Source of the DNA: Gracilaria caudata
Taxonomy: Eukaryota > Rhodophyta > Florideophyceae > Gracilariales > Gracilariaceae
Direction: 5' to 3'
DNA: 64,000 bases
Assembly (NCBI GenBank): GCA_030374735.1
Contig: JASCIV010000003.1
Span: 55,336 to 119,335, forward strand
Shown here: positions 20,905-30,726 of the stretch, in pieces
Position numbering within the stretch: the stretch's first letter is position 1
Layout of the letters: each line of letters starts with the position of its first letter
Program-made: the position numbers and the translations under genes
Notes under the pieces: model-generated
The model's database searches: none
What the model saw: the letters and a program-made list of their open reading frames with translations, nothing else
Told to the model about the DNA's origin: nothing

Positions 20905-21903
20905 ATGGAACTCCAGGGCATTCAGTCACTCGCTTCGACGAGAACGCCTGATGCGTTCGCCAAGCTTCTTGCCTACCCTTACGTCTATTGCATTTCCGAC
21001 CGAGTGCAGGATGTGGTACAGTTCCCTTTCGAAGGGTGTGATGAAACGATTGACGAAGCCCTCCATGCCATCTGCAACGGAAACTCTGTGCTGCTCGTTG
21101 GAGAGCCTGGTATTGGTAAGCGCTCTCTATCTTTGGGTCTCGCACGTCGTCTCTCATCGTTAAAAAAGGACTCAGGAAATCCCATTTACACCCGCACAGT
21201 GTACACTTTGTCACTTGGGAATTACTTTTGGAGCGGAGGTTCCAACGACGCACAGCAAATGCAGAAAAACATAAGTGAAGTTCTTTCTCATGTAGAAAGA
21301 GCAGGACCAGAACACATAGTGCTTTGCATAGACGATGTGGATATCCTTGGCTTCGTTGACCGGATTGTTAATGAAGGAGCGAAAACCAAGACAGAGCAGC
21401 ATCCTGTTTCGTTAGAGAACATGCTTCGGTTTCTCTTATTCGACAAGAAGGTGATATGTCTGTGCACATGTATTCGAAGTGCCTACAAGAGATTGATAGA
21501 ATCCGATACATACTACGATGAAAAGTTCACCAAGTCATTCCGCGTCATTCATATGAAACCGCCGAATGTGCCAACATCGTTGCGAATCGTTGCTGCGCAC
21601 AAAGAGCGCATAGAGAAAGAGCACAACCTTATTCTTTCGAATGACGCTGTATCTGCTGCAGTAATATGTGCAGATCGATATATCACACATCGCGCTCTAC
21701 CCGAGAAAGCCATTGATGTCTTGATGGAAGCCTGCAACATAGCTCGCTCAAGAGTATTTACAAAGTATGGACCTGAGCGCCGTTCGCAACTTTCCAACGT
21801 TTCGGTGGAAAGAGGAGACGTAGAGCATTTGATACAAAAGTGGTGTGGCGTCACAATAGAACAGCAAGAAAACTACGAAAATCCTGCGAATATTGGCTCG
21901 TGA
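20905..21903 (+). CDS. orphan degenerate Clp/Hsp100-type AAA module (putative pseudo-ATPase)
   Basis: The 332-residue protein aligns in order with only the first AAA domain of ClpB/ClpC chaperones: CDETIDEALHAICNGNSVLL, the P-loop GEPGIGKRS, Walker B IVLCIDDVD, a sensor-like CLCTCIRSAYKRLIE stretch, RYITHRALPEKAIDVLMEAC, and VERGDVEHLIQKWCGVTI (the usual DI..vvs.wTGIPV linker into domain 2). The P-loop Thr is Arg, the Walker B Glu is Asp, and the ALERRFQ arginine-finger segment is replaced by YYDEKFTKSF. The second AAA domain is absent; the frame stops soon after the linker. It is either a pseudo-ATPase partner of a full Clp chaperone or a decayed gene, but its long intact frame favours a functional product. 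No transit peptide is obvious. Confidence 0.7.
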   Translation: MELQGIQSLASTRTPDAFAKLLAYPYVYCISDRVQDVVQFPFEGCDETIDEALHAICNGNSVLLVGEPGIGKRSLSLGLARRLSSLKKDSGNPIYTRTVYTLSLGNYFWSGGSNDAQQMQKNISEVLSHVERAGPEHIVLCIDDVDILGFVDRIVNEGAKTKTEQHPVSLENMLRFLLFDKKVICLCTCIRSAYKRLIESDTYYDEKFTKSFRVIHMKPPNVPTSLRIVAAHKERIEKEHNLILSNDAVSAAVICADRYITHRALPEKAIDVLMEACNIARSRVFTKYGPERRSQLSNVSVERGDVEHLIQKWCGVTIEQQENYENPANIGS

Positions 21904-22472
21904 ATTATGTCTTGCAGGATTTGACTGCGAAAGACGAAGACGAACGATAGGAGGCTTTCAGGGCGGAGAACAAATGTCTGATTATCCGGTTTGACAGTAG
22001 GCGAAGAAGAGGATCTCTCCATGGACACACTCCAACATGGAGTAACAGTGAAGTCTGGTGAAACTAACTTCTCTGCTAGTTGGCAAAATTCTGTTTACAA
22101 ACGACGGGATAGATACCCAAAGATCAGTACGATGTACTGCGCAAGGCCCTTTAGCGGAGGTTGTTACAGTTCTTGATCAAGACAACCCCTGTGAAATGTC
22201 GCAGGGAAGAAGAAATCGTGTGCTAGTTAAAATCGATTTCGCCACTGGCCTCTTCTCACGAGGACAAAGGAATAGGAGGTTCCGATGGGAGCTTTTCCAG
22301 GATCGAAGTTCGCGAAAAATGTTGTCACCGCCACCGGTAATACCAAGAAAAAAAAGGAACTCTCGAAAGTCAACTATCGCCCTTCACCACCTACGAAAAG
22401 CACACGACAGGAAACAAACAGTGATAAGGGCCTCGTTCAGGAGACGAAATGTAAACTATGACGGACACGCGT
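21904..22472. other. region between the Clp-like gene and the START-like gene
   Basis: The two flanking genes are convergent. A 159-codon plus-strand frame (22058-22537) overlaps the 3' end of the next gene. It is basic and has no recognisable domain. I found no convincing second Clp AAA domain in any frame, so the Clp-like protein does not appear to continue by splicing within this stretch. Confidence 0.4.
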
Positions 22473-23351
22473 TTAGTTTGGGTGTGCAGATTCCGGCAGA
22501 ATCGTCGCCTGCGCAAAATTTAGAACATCTTCCTTAAGCTCCATAGAATCGGCGCTGTCCGACAGTGAGGAATCATCGCTTTCCTTGACATCTTCTAAAC
22601 CAGCTAGTTTTGTTTTCAGCTTATTCTCGCTTTCCAGGAATCGATCAATTACGACAGATATTGGCACAGATGTATCGCCTTGAGCAAAATCGTTGTAAAG
22701 CTTCTTTCGGAAACGCACAACGGTTGTAGGATACTTGACGTAGAACTTTCGTAGGTTGTGAACAATAGCCCGTTCGACGAACCAGCCCAGAGTAAGGATG
22801 TTAACTTTTGTCTCACCGCTGACGATGTGCACACTCTTTTCATCTGGAGATAAGCCCTCGATATAGGTGTGAGCGGATTGCTCCTCGGGCTGCTCATCGT
22901 TTTCTTCGCAACATTCGGGATCAGAAGTGCTTCCTGCACTGCTTGTTTCGAGTTCTGCTGATGACAGATTTTGTTCAGTTTGATCGTCTGCACCAAGTTG
23001 CTGGAGGCTAAGCTCACCGAAAGTGCGGCTTACATATGACAGGAAACTTGGTCTGATGAAGAAATGGAGATGAAACGGGCGTTCGCGCGTGTTCCAACGC
23101 TGCTCGTCGCTGACTGCAAACATGGTGTCTCCGATGAAAGCGCGAATCATATCTGGGCATTCGACGTCCTTTGGAGTGTAGTGCTGCACACGAGACGTCC
23201 ATCCATCGGCGTCTTGGATAGGCTCAGTAGCGCGCAACTCCTTAAGTAATCCATCGCGCACGACGAATTCCAGAAACGAGGGGGCGTCGCGAATGCGCCA
23301 GAAGTGTTCTGCGGAAAACGGCAAGACACACTCGATGCGAAACTGGACCAT
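22473..23351 (-). CDS. START-like / SRPBCC-fold protein
   Basis: This 292-residue protein appears to have a helix-grip (SRPBCC/START-like) fold, a hydrophobic-ligand or lipid-binding scaffold. The N-terminus VQFRIECVLPFSAEHFWRIR is the typical first strand and helix. It is followed by paired strands (WTSRVQHYTPKD, RWNTRERPFHLHFFI). An acidic Ser/Glu insertion at about 125-155 interrupts the domain, which resumes with VHIVSGETKVNILTLGWFVE and a long closing helix that ends KFYVKYPTTVVRFRKKL. The arrangement resembles the DUF2505-like START families of algae and stramenopiles. The C-terminal 50 residues are acidic and low in complexity. The ligand is unknown. Confidence 0.55.
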   Translation of the reverse strand: MVQFRIECVLPFSAEHFWRIRDAPSFLEFVVRDGLLKELRATEPIQDADGWTSRVQHYTPKDVECPDMIRAFIGDTMFAVSDEQRWNTRERPFHLHFFIRPSFLSYVSRTFGELSLQQLGADDQTEQNLSSAELETSSAGSTSDPECCEENDEQPEEQSAHTYIEGLSPDEKSVHIVSGETKVNILTLGWFVERAIVHNLRKFYVKYPTTVVRFRKKLYNDFAQGDTSVPISVVIDRFLESENKLKTKLAGLEDVKESDDSSLSDSADSMELKEDVLNFAQATILPESAHPN

Positions 23352-24309
23352 GGTAGTTGGAGGCAGTTGACGAAGGCGAACACACCAGCAAGTAGCAGTT
23401 CACCAAAACGCAAGCAGCCCGACGTGAGACCGCAAAAAGGGCGAGACACGCAAAGGCTACGTGCGGCCAAGGCTAAAACGAGAAGCAGGGATGGACAAAA
23501 TGCTGGCAGGGAACGACTGGAGAGCCAAAAACCCCGCCGAGCGTTGTGAGGCGAGAGGTAAAGGTATTTGTGCTAACTGGAGGCGGATATCACGAAACGG
23601 TTGCGAAGGGCGTGGCGGCTTGTGGTGAGCGGCAGACACGCGGCGCACACGTTGACGGTTCCAAGTTTTGTACAGGGGCGTGATGCTCTCTGCTTACAGA
23701 TGGCGTGTGAACGCGTCACCATTAAGTGGAATTTCTTGTCTTGGGCGAGCATTGCTGGGCGATTTCTGCAAAGTGCAAGTCATCGATGATCATCTTCGTC
23801 GTCTGCGTTGCTGTTATGGTCGCCTCTCATGAGCGAACCCCTCCATCATGGATGATGCATCGCGATTAGCAAAGCAACACCATGATTATGATATGCTATG
23901 CGCATGTCCCGTTGCTGATGTGGCACTCGCCCCAGCTATATGGGCAGGCATTCCATTCAAGCCGCTTGTCTTGTAATGTCATCCCGATGACAATGATAAG
24001 CTTAACATCCAACTCTGTACCCTTCTTTGCGATTCTCTGGTACTCGTCAGTGTCTCTTCGAAGGATAACCCTATATCTAGCTTCACAATCAGACGCGCTC
24101 TCCTACACGCAAAAAGTCTTTCTATACTAACTGGTTTTACTGCACTACAGCATCTCTGCAAAAAATGTTCCGTGCGTCTGCACGTCCCATCCTATACAAC
24201 TTCCCATTCTTTTTTGGCATCCCGAACGACTTCTACGCCACTTATGCCCACTAAGATAAACACTCCATATACCTTCTTAGCTCTGGCAAAGAGAGGCAAT
24301 TCAAAAGTC
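23352..24309. other. intergenic region, nothing recognised
   Basis: About 1 kb between two minus-strand genes; it includes the promoter of the START-like gene. Several short open frames on both strands are basic or hydrophobic and show no domain. A GATGATCATC-type palindromic stretch lies near 23785, and several ATGAT words occur near 23850-23890. Confidence 0.4.
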
Positions 24310-25065
24310 CTAACGTCTTTCTGGCAACAAGTCCAGAACACGCTGTGCCTCCGAACGAACATGAGCGTCTTCTTCGATTTCTTCGTCTTCTTCGTCAATA
24401 AGTGCAGCATCGTAAGGATTTTGCATTCTAGGCGATAAGTCATGCTCCATATCGCATGCCAGACGATCGTTCGTGTTCTTATTACCCAATGTTTCCTTCA
24501 TTTCTTGATCAAGCTCTTCTTCTAATTCCGTATCATCAATCCCACTCCAGTCTCGGGCCAATCTTTCAGAAACTCCAGCTACTTCGCTTTGCAACTCTTC
24601 AAACTTATCTACCACCTGATTCCAACCCTCTTGCAAAGCAACTTCATCCAGCTCTTCATCAATCCCCCTAACGCCATACTGCGCCAATTCACACTGCGCC
24701 TCACTTCGCAATGTCTCTACGCGCAACGCATCCTCTCTGATCTTCTGCACATGACACAGGCGCGATTCAATTGCTCGTCGCCGCCGAGAATGTATGGCTG
24801 CTCTTAAAAGACATGCTCGTCGAGTAGACTGATTCTTGGTTGTTGCGCGAGTGAATGCTATCAAACGCAGATCATTCTTCACCCTGTGTAGACGATCTCG
24901 TAGTTCTCTTTCTCTTTCCAGTAGTATGGCAGAAACCAAGGGTACCGACGACGATGGTTGTACGCTTCCAACGGGTTTTCGAGTCGTCTCTCGCGAATAT
25001 TTGCGTCGTAACTGCAAGGAAGAGTTAAAAACAGAAGACTGTGCCAAGTTCATATTGTCCCGCAC
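24310..25065 (-). CDS. charged coiled-coil protein of unknown function, ESCRT-III-like layout
   Basis: This 251-residue protein is strongly basic and helical in the first half (LLERERELRDRLHRVKNDLR, then RRRRAIESRLCHVQKI). It is acidic in the second half (DDTELEEELDQEM, then EEDEEIEEDAH) and ends with a helix EAQRVLDLLPERR. A basic helical half, an acidic half and a short C-terminal leucine-rich helix are the general layout of CHMP/ESCRT-III proteins, and the acidic run resembles their pre-MIM region. I cannot match the conserved core helices, so this is only a suggestion. A long heptad-like coiled coil is clear. The frame is intact and ends in a stop directly after the putative MIM-like helix. 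Confidence 0.5.
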   Translation of the reverse strand: MRDNMNLAQSSVFNSSLQLRRKYSRETTRKPVGSVQPSSSVPLVSAILLERERELRDRLHRVKNDLRLIAFTRATTKNQSTRRACLLRAAIHSRRRRAIESRLCHVQKIREDALRVETLRSEAQCELAQYGVRGIDEELDEVALQEGWNQVVDKFEELQSEVAGVSERLARDWSGIDDTELEEELDQEMKETLGNKNTNDRLACDMEHDLSPRMQNPYDAALIDEEDEEIEEDAHVRSEAQRVLDLLPERR

Positions 25066-25989
25066 GCTGCACGATATGCTGAGACAGTTTCGACGAACGC
25101 TGTGCTACGCTCTCGTCCACAGGAGTAAACGGTCTGCGTCTCTAGCTGACACAGAATTGTGAATGGGCGGTCCCGGGAAAGACCAGACTGGTTCTCTCAA
25201 GGTTCAGGAATTTTCGCATAGAACCATGACAAACCGAAAGACCCATAGTTCGCGAGTAAAGATGTTGCACGTCTGACGGCAGCACGTACCGTCCTAGATA
25301 CTATCCCTGCTGAACGAAAATCTTTCAAGCACACCAACAAGGACGCATCTATTGTCTTCCCCCAAGCACATGTGTCACACGTGGACCAATTTTCACCTCA
25401 CGAGTGCCCCACCGACTTTGACAACGTGCCCCTTACGGGGCATTAAGACAGGAAACTACGCTTCGGTAGCCGTAGAAAGGATTTGCAAATGATGATCTGT
25501 TCTTCAAAAAGATCAGGGTGCACGGCTTCACTTTCCTCTAATCCGACGGATTAGATCTAGCTGCTAGGTGCCCAATTTGCACATTATTACCCTTGTAGCT
25601 TTCCCCTTTGTAAAGCATGCATGATGATGATGATGATTCCTCGCACATTCTGACAATTGGACTCCCAGTTTGTGAGAGGAGGGGACTCCGTGAGATATCT
25701 TGGACTCCTGGAAAACCTGTAACAATTCCCTTTTGTTGCGGAACAACACGTGTTTGAAAAGATCACAAACTGGGGTGTGAACATGATCTAGTCACTGATC
25801 CTTACATCGCTACCTCCCGGAGACTTTTCAGCATCGTGCTTAGTATTCATCGGGCAGCCATCCGTACGATAATTTTGCCGTGCTACAGGTCTCAGTTTCT
25901 GCTCTTGTAACAGGGTATTTGAAGCTTTAACCTCATCAACTAATGCTTTAAACAATCTCCCAGTTCATTTGTAAAGACAACTGATCATA
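25066..25989. other. divergent spacer upstream of mS33
   Basis: This 924-bp spacer lies between the coiled-coil protein (-) and mS33 (+). It carries an exact copy of the dispersed motif at 25588 and a short (ATG)n/(GAT)n run at 25620-25636. No gene is seen. Confidence 0.45.
25588..25597 (-). promoter_or_regulatory. dispersed TACAAGGGTA motif, mS33 upstream copy
   Basis: An exact 10-mer about 390 bp upstream of the mS33 start and 520 bp upstream of the divergent coiled-coil gene start. Confidence 0.4.
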
Positions 25990-26415
25990 ATGTTCCGTGC
26001 TCTTTGGAGTTCAACCAATGCATCATTGCTTTCGAGGAAATTCGCTTTTCGTTCTCTGTGCGTCAAACGCAACATCTGTGCGCCTGCGGTCAAGAGTACC
26101 GAAGAAGAACAAATCGCCGTTTTGAAAAAAGGACTAGCACCTGCTACTGGCCAATCTCTAAAGGGTGTTGCTGCAGAAGTATGGGGTTATACCCGAAGCC
26201 CAGTTGGTGCTGGTCACAGATCCGGTGAAAGGCTTCTCAGACGTCCTTTGCGCGGACCGCTTTACGCATCATGGTATCCACCGCCGCTCTCGGCGTACAA
26301 AGACAACCCCTTCAAGATGACAGACAAGCAGATGAGATGGCGTGAAAAGCTCAAGGTGTTGAGGGCTAGTGGAAAGGGTCCCCCGAAAAAAGGATCTGGA
26401 AAAAGAGCGAAGTGA
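25990..26415 (+). CDS. MRPS33: mitochondrial small-subunit ribosomal protein mS33
   Basis: This small 141-residue protein begins with a basic, serine-rich, acid-free mitochondrial presequence (FRALWSSTNASLLSRKFAFR). The middle EVWGYTRSPVGAGHRSGERL and LRRPLRGPLYASWYPPP match the mS33/Rsm27 pattern of a GxxRPTGxRSGxKxLRRPLxGP core followed by YYP. The C-terminus KLKVLRASGKGPPKKGSGKR is the family's basic GKGxPKKGxGKRA tail. It would be a structural protein of the mitoribosomal small-subunit head. The length is slightly above that of animal mS33, which fits the added presequence. Confidence 0.75.
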   Translation: MFRALWSSTNASLLSRKFAFRSLCVKRNICAPAVKSTEEEQIAVLKKGLAPATGQSLKGVAAEVWGYTRSPVGAGHRSGERLLRRPLRGPLYASWYPPPLSAYKDNPFKMTDKQMRWREKLKVLRASGKGPPKKGSGKRAK

Positions 26416-26981
26416 CGAGGGTGACACGAACTTTTCAGCAGTATTGCGGCGTCCGACTGTTCTGTTTCCACCTTGCTCGTCGCTTCAACAATCTTGGGTA
26501 CAGAACTTCCTGAGCTTTATGAAAGTTCGTGAACGTCCTGCAGACGACAACATGATTGGAAACGGGACTCAGGAAAGAGCGTAGTAATGGATGGAGCGAA
26601 CGCTGTGTCCTTCATGTATTCCTGGGGGATGTTAATAGCGAGGTTTCTGCGTTACAGCAGAGCGATGGTGTCAAACGAGAAGTGCATGCTTGTGCCTTGC
26701 GTTGTAACAGTAAACTTCCATCCGCACTTTGCTTCGTCTTTATCGGTACTCTTAACGGCAACAGAATGAATCTCAAAAAGAAGCTCCAAGAAAGTGGGGG
26801 TTCCCTATAACGCTTGAACTACTTGTTCAGTCCCTGAGCAAGGGTGAACCTTACACCCCTTACCGAAGGATACGCCGTTATGATTATGCTGCAATCCTGA
26901 TGAACAATGATGATGAACAATGATGATGAAATAGGTTTATTTCAGGGCGGCGAAGGGGTTGGCTATACCCAGCCGTTTGAG

Positions 26982-27000
26982 AACAAGGGTAGCGTTCTAT
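26982..27000 (+). promoter_or_regulatory. extended motif AACAAGGGTAGCGTTCTAT
   Basis: This copy matches 17 of 19 positions of the extended consensus seen at 9140. It lies about 900 bp upstream of the next plus-strand gene. Confidence 0.4.
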
Positions 27001-27412
27001 CCTCTCTCTCGTTCTCTAATTGCATCCTAGCCTAATTACGGCATAGTATAGAGCGCTTCTCGTCGTCCTTATATCCTTATACCTTGCTGAAAATGTGACA
27101 ACTGGGCAATAAAGGATGCCCGGCCAGACAGCCAGAGAGACGTAGACAGCGATATTAATATTCCTAGTGAACTCACAGAAAAAAACTACGCAACGCTGCA
27201 TCACTGCGCTGAGAGCAGAGGTCAGCGGGGCAGCATCTGCCCCGCGTAGGTATAACTACGAAGGTATTTCCCTCTTTCACCGTTTCCATAAAAGAGAGAG
27301 AGAGAGAGATTTCCCTCTTTTGTAGAGTGTGCTGACGAGCTTTGGCCCCTGGCCATAATCTTACGAGCTGTGGCGTTCGCACGCGGTTCAAGCGAGCGAT
27401 TCGCCACCCATG

Positions 27413-27433
27413 TACGAAGGGTAGCGTTCGCTA
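27413..27433 (+). promoter_or_regulatory. extended motif variant TACGAAGGGTAGCGTTCGCTA
   Basis: A variant of the extended motif with one inserted base in the first half and a GC insertion near the end. It lies about 460 bp upstream of the gene at 27896. Confidence 0.35.
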
Positions 27434-27895
27434 ACTCTTAGTAGAGAATGGCACTCCCGACGTGGTGTGATTCAATCACCGCCAGATTTTGTTTTTTCTT
27501 TTTATTCAGCCAAAAAACCCTGTGGTCTACGATACCTGTATCCTACGATTTGCAAGTTGTTGTGAATCGCACATACCAGGAACTGCGCACTCTCGGATTC
27601 GAGCGCTGGTGGTTGATGTGTAGTGCAGCCTCCACCTGCGTATCGCGATAGAAAAAGGTGCAGCGCCTTTCTCTTCGCTCGGTGCCTGACTGCCTCCGTA
27701 GCGCGTTCCGCCATCTCATTCTCTGAAGCCCATTGCAAATTCCAACGGCTCCTGCGGTTCCCGACACTTTCCACCGAGCGAAGATTCATAACTTCGTGAC
27801 GAAAGAACGCTTATCTCATATTGTGTCAGAAGGCACATGCGCCGATAGCCATTTGCGAAGTATATTCCATTCAGGACTAATCTCATCCCCCAAGC

Positions 27896-28471
27896 ATGTT
27901 CCGCAGCTCCGGAGTTATTCGCCGTGCGTGTGCTCGTCAAGCTCGACTGCTTCACGAGGACTCTTCGCGTGGCGATTTTCTAGGCTTTTCAATTTCCCGA
28001 GCACCAGCATCTGATGCTCGTTATGGCATGGACATGACTAGAGCGCCTGGTTACGAGGTTGCGGCCGATGAAGAGCCACCTCGGTCAGGCAATCAGAAGT
28101 TAGCTGACTTCGCCTCTCGCCATGGCCGACTTTCTGCTTCGCAAGTGCAGAAAGCAAAAGGATATTTATGGGTCGGCACTGTATTGTACCCCACAGAACA
28201 GGGCTCTGATGTTGACGTCACCTTCACATGGGAAATTGTCCAAGAGCCTGAGGATTTTGAGCACAATGATCATGTTAGTAATATCATCGAGGTCATCGAC
28301 AATTCAGAGGAAGTGCCTGCCATGGAGGCGAAGAGACGGTACTCAGGAGGGCAGGCGAGAAGAATACGCAAGGAAAGGGCGAGAAATGCGGCGAAAAAAG
28401 CTGTGAAACGGGCAAATAAAAGGCCTATCCGCAAACCCGAAAACGACATTCCGGATGATGAGGGAAGTTAG
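27896..28471 (+). CDS. hypothetical protein with organelle-targeting N-terminus and basic tail
   Basis: This 191-residue protein was not recognised. The N-terminus FRSSGVIRRACARQARLLHE has Arg and Ser and no acid for 18 residues, typical of a mitochondrial presequence. A compact middle segment (QVQKAKGYLWVGTVLYPTEQ, then VDVTFTWEIVQEPEDFEHN) could be a small beta fold. The C-terminal 50 residues are a Lys/Arg-rich helix (RRIRKERARNAAKKAVKRAN) that would suit RNA or ribosome binding, ending with a short acidic tip. The gene sits downstream of mS33 on the same strand but 1.5 kb away. A mitochondrial RNA-binding or mitoribosome-associated role is speculation. Confidence 0.55.
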   Translation: MFRSSGVIRRACARQARLLHEDSSRGDFLGFSISRAPASDARYGMDMTRAPGYEVAADEEPPRSGNQKLADFASRHGRLSASQVQKAKGYLWVGTVLYPTEQGSDVDVTFTWEIVQEPEDFEHNDHVSNIIEVIDNSEEVPAMEAKRRYSGGQARRIRKERARNAAKKAVKRANKRPIRKPENDIPDDEGS

Positions 28472-28990
28472 TTTATCGTCCATCGGGTCCGACTTTTGTA
28501 GAATACTGTCGTAAAAGCGAGGCGTTTACACACCATGACCTCAATGCTCCTGGAACTCGGTTCTCACATGTAAAAGTATTAGAGTTTGTACCAGGTAGTT
28601 TCCTGAGATTAACAACACTCTCTGCTTGGACACTAAAATGTGCCTTCGCGAAAGACCGTGGAATCATGGAGTACGGCCTAACTACTCGAGGACGAAGTAA
28701 ACTTGATGTACATGGGCACACCCAGAATGTCATGTACTTTTGACTTGACTGGATCTCGGCGTAGGATCAGATCATCGCCACATTTGCAATTCATTCCCTC
28801 ATTCTCATTCTTAGAGTTTCATGCATTTACTAGGATGATTTCGGTGGACAAATCTACAGTTGGTCACGCTGGAGCCGCATCCGAAAAGGGTGCGAAAGCT
28901 AGTGTATCCATGATATATTGTTGCGGATGGTCCTTCACTGGAGAGAATTAATCGACGCATGACAGTGTCTCAAAAAGGAGTCGTACAAAG
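28472..28990. other. convergent spacer with an open frame lacking a start
   Basis: The spacer lies between the hypothetical gene (+) and eIF5A (-). A plus-strand frame is open from about 28462 to its stop near 28738 (about 90 codons, including VLEFVPGSFLRLTTLSAWTL), but it has no ATG near its start and no recognisable domain. It may be a relic or a chance frame. Confidence 0.35.
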
Positions 28991-29896
28991 TCACTGAAGC
29001 TCTTTAACTGCGATAACCTTTTCGGTACCGAGAGCGGAGAGAACAGTTACGATGAGGTCCTTTCCTTCATCGAAGTCATCCTTGCACTTCTTGTGAGTGT
29101 CGTCGTTGTCAATATCCAAGCGGAGATCAGAGCGAGGCTCGTTCTTGTCGTCCATGATCGTCACAAAGCCTTCCTCATCAATGTCGATAAGTTGGTAATC
29201 CTTTCGATTTACAATAGGAGACATCATGTTGTGCGACGACGGCGAGATATCCTCGTACTTCTTTCCGGTAAAGATATCTACGCCGACGATATTCGCCTTT
29301 GCGTGACCGTGCTTTCCAGTCTTAGATGTAGAGTAATCGACGATCTTGCATGGAAATCCCTTGATCACCACGTGAGCTCCCTTCTTCAACGAACCTGTTG
29401 CGTTCATCAGATTCACAAAACCACGTCACGAAGCGTTCGAAAAGAAAATCAATGAAGAAAAAGCACCACACAGTGAAACGTTGACGGTTAGCAAGGTCTT
29501 CCAGAATCCAGAAACAGTTCGCTCGGACCTGCGTTTCGTTGTTGTAGGTAAACGATTTGTCGCTGTTCGTCAAGGATTGTCGCAATGGCTTTCTTGAGGG
29601 TAGGCCTGTTTCCTATCGAGACGGTACGTCGAGCATGCGAAGAGAAGCACCACATGCTTGGGCAGTGAGTGTGGCTCGGTACGCAACACGGAAAAGGCAT
29701 ACTGTGCGCACGGTTCACTTAGCGCGACATGACTGTTGTTGTGTAGTGGTGACCACTCTTCAATAGCAGAAGCAACGCCGGGTTGCGAAAGCTTGGTTGG
29801 TGTCGATTGGGGACAGCATCAATGAGTAGGAAACTTACCAGCTTGGACAGGGATAGTATTGGAAGCACCGGATGAACCGGAATCGTGCTCAGACAT
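28991..29896 (-). CDS. EIF5A: translation initiation/elongation factor eIF5A (2 exons)
   Basis: eIF5A binds the ribosome E site and promotes peptide-bond formation at difficult motifs. Exon 1 is 29896-29839 (MSEHDSGSSGASNTIPVQA plus one base) and exon 2 is 29394-28991. The 444-bp intron has a GTAAGT donor and CAACAG acceptor, and joins as PVQAGSLKKGAHVVIKGFPC. The product has 153 residues. The hypusine loop STSKTGKHGHAK is intact; the Lys of TGKHG is the residue modified by deoxyhypusine synthase and hydroxylase. The C-terminal OB fold (YQLIDIDEEGFVTIMDD) is complete. The in-frame Met at 29416 lies inside the intron and is not the true start. The intron is the longest one placed in this window. 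Confidence 0.95.
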
Positions 29897-30726
29897 TTTT
29901 GCGTGAAGGTGGGCGGCGCAAACGAAGAACCCTTCGAATCGGTAGTCTGAACAACAGGCTGGTGGGAGGATCGAACCCGAAGCGAAGGGAAGTCAACGCA
30001 CACCGAGTGAATGTCTGACCTTAACACAAGGTTGACATGAGTAGGCCGGACGGCGGCGAAGAGCGCATGTATGTAGCTGCGCTGCAATGTGCGCAAAATA
30101 GACGCAGGACGCTCCTTTCCACCGCGCGCACCTTCCATGACCCGAACTGTTCACGCTCGCGTCGCACGATGACCCACCTCGCTATTTTCTAAGCTAAGGC
30201 CACGGATGCCGCCGCCTTGTCGAGCAGATGCGACCCGTTCGGACCGTTAATTCTTACACCTCACAGTCGAACAACCCCACAGACGTACAGCCGTACAGCA
30301 AGCCAAACTCCCCGTTGTCCAGGTTTCATCACTAATTCACAACTGTAAGCCCTTAGATTTGCCCTTCCTTCAAGTCAAATTTAAATCTCAGGACTTTTAA
30401 GTTTGAATATTCAAATACAGAGCGGATCACTACGTTTCAAGAGAAACAAACAAACAAGGAACGTACGCTTCTACCTACCTTTGCCCAACCAACGGAAATC
30501 TACCCGCGTTTCGTTGCGCTCCGTTCTTTCTCACAATTCTTTTTCAGTCTCAAATGCAGCACTGAGCGCACCCTCGCCGGCCACTTCTGCTCCCGTCTTC
30601 TTATAGTCGGCAGAATTCCCCTCGAGCTTGGTGCTCTGTTCCAAACCGAAAGAAGTGCTAGGCTCCGTATCCAGACCAAGTTTTCCAACGCATAACTGAG
30701 TGTGCCAGGGTTTTCTCCTACCAAAT
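29897..30726. promoter_or_regulatory. bidirectional promoter region between eIF5A and TOP2
   Basis: The genes diverge from this 830-bp spacer. Near 30360-30420 it is AT-rich with repeated TTTAAA/TTCAAA words. I see no copy of the dispersed motif and no RNA gene. Open frames in it lack domains. Confidence 0.5.

Larger units (their letters stand above)
26416..27895. other. 1.5-kb intergenic region with two extended motifs and simple repeats
   Basis: No gene is recognised. It contains a GATGAACAAT tandem duplication near 26902-26926, two extended copies of the dispersed motif at 26982 and 27413, and an (AG)n run at about 27292-27309. Short open frames of 60-95 codons have no domain features. 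Confidence 0.45.

Noticed and set aside
22058..22537. 159-codon frame after the Clp-like gene as a possible Clp domain 2
   Set aside because: No P-loop, Walker B or sensor motif in any frame, and it overlaps the antisense 3' end of the START-like gene.
29395..29416. Met at 29416 as the eIF5A start
   Set aside because: It lies just upstream of a CAACAG acceptor inside the intron; the true start is in the small 5' exon at 29896, which supplies the conserved N-terminal segment.
29955..29990. A T-loop-like GGGTTCGATCC on the minus strand, as in a tRNA gene
   Set aside because: The flanking five bases do not pair as a T stem, no D arm or anticodon arm can be folded upstream, and it lies in the 5' leader region of eIF5A.
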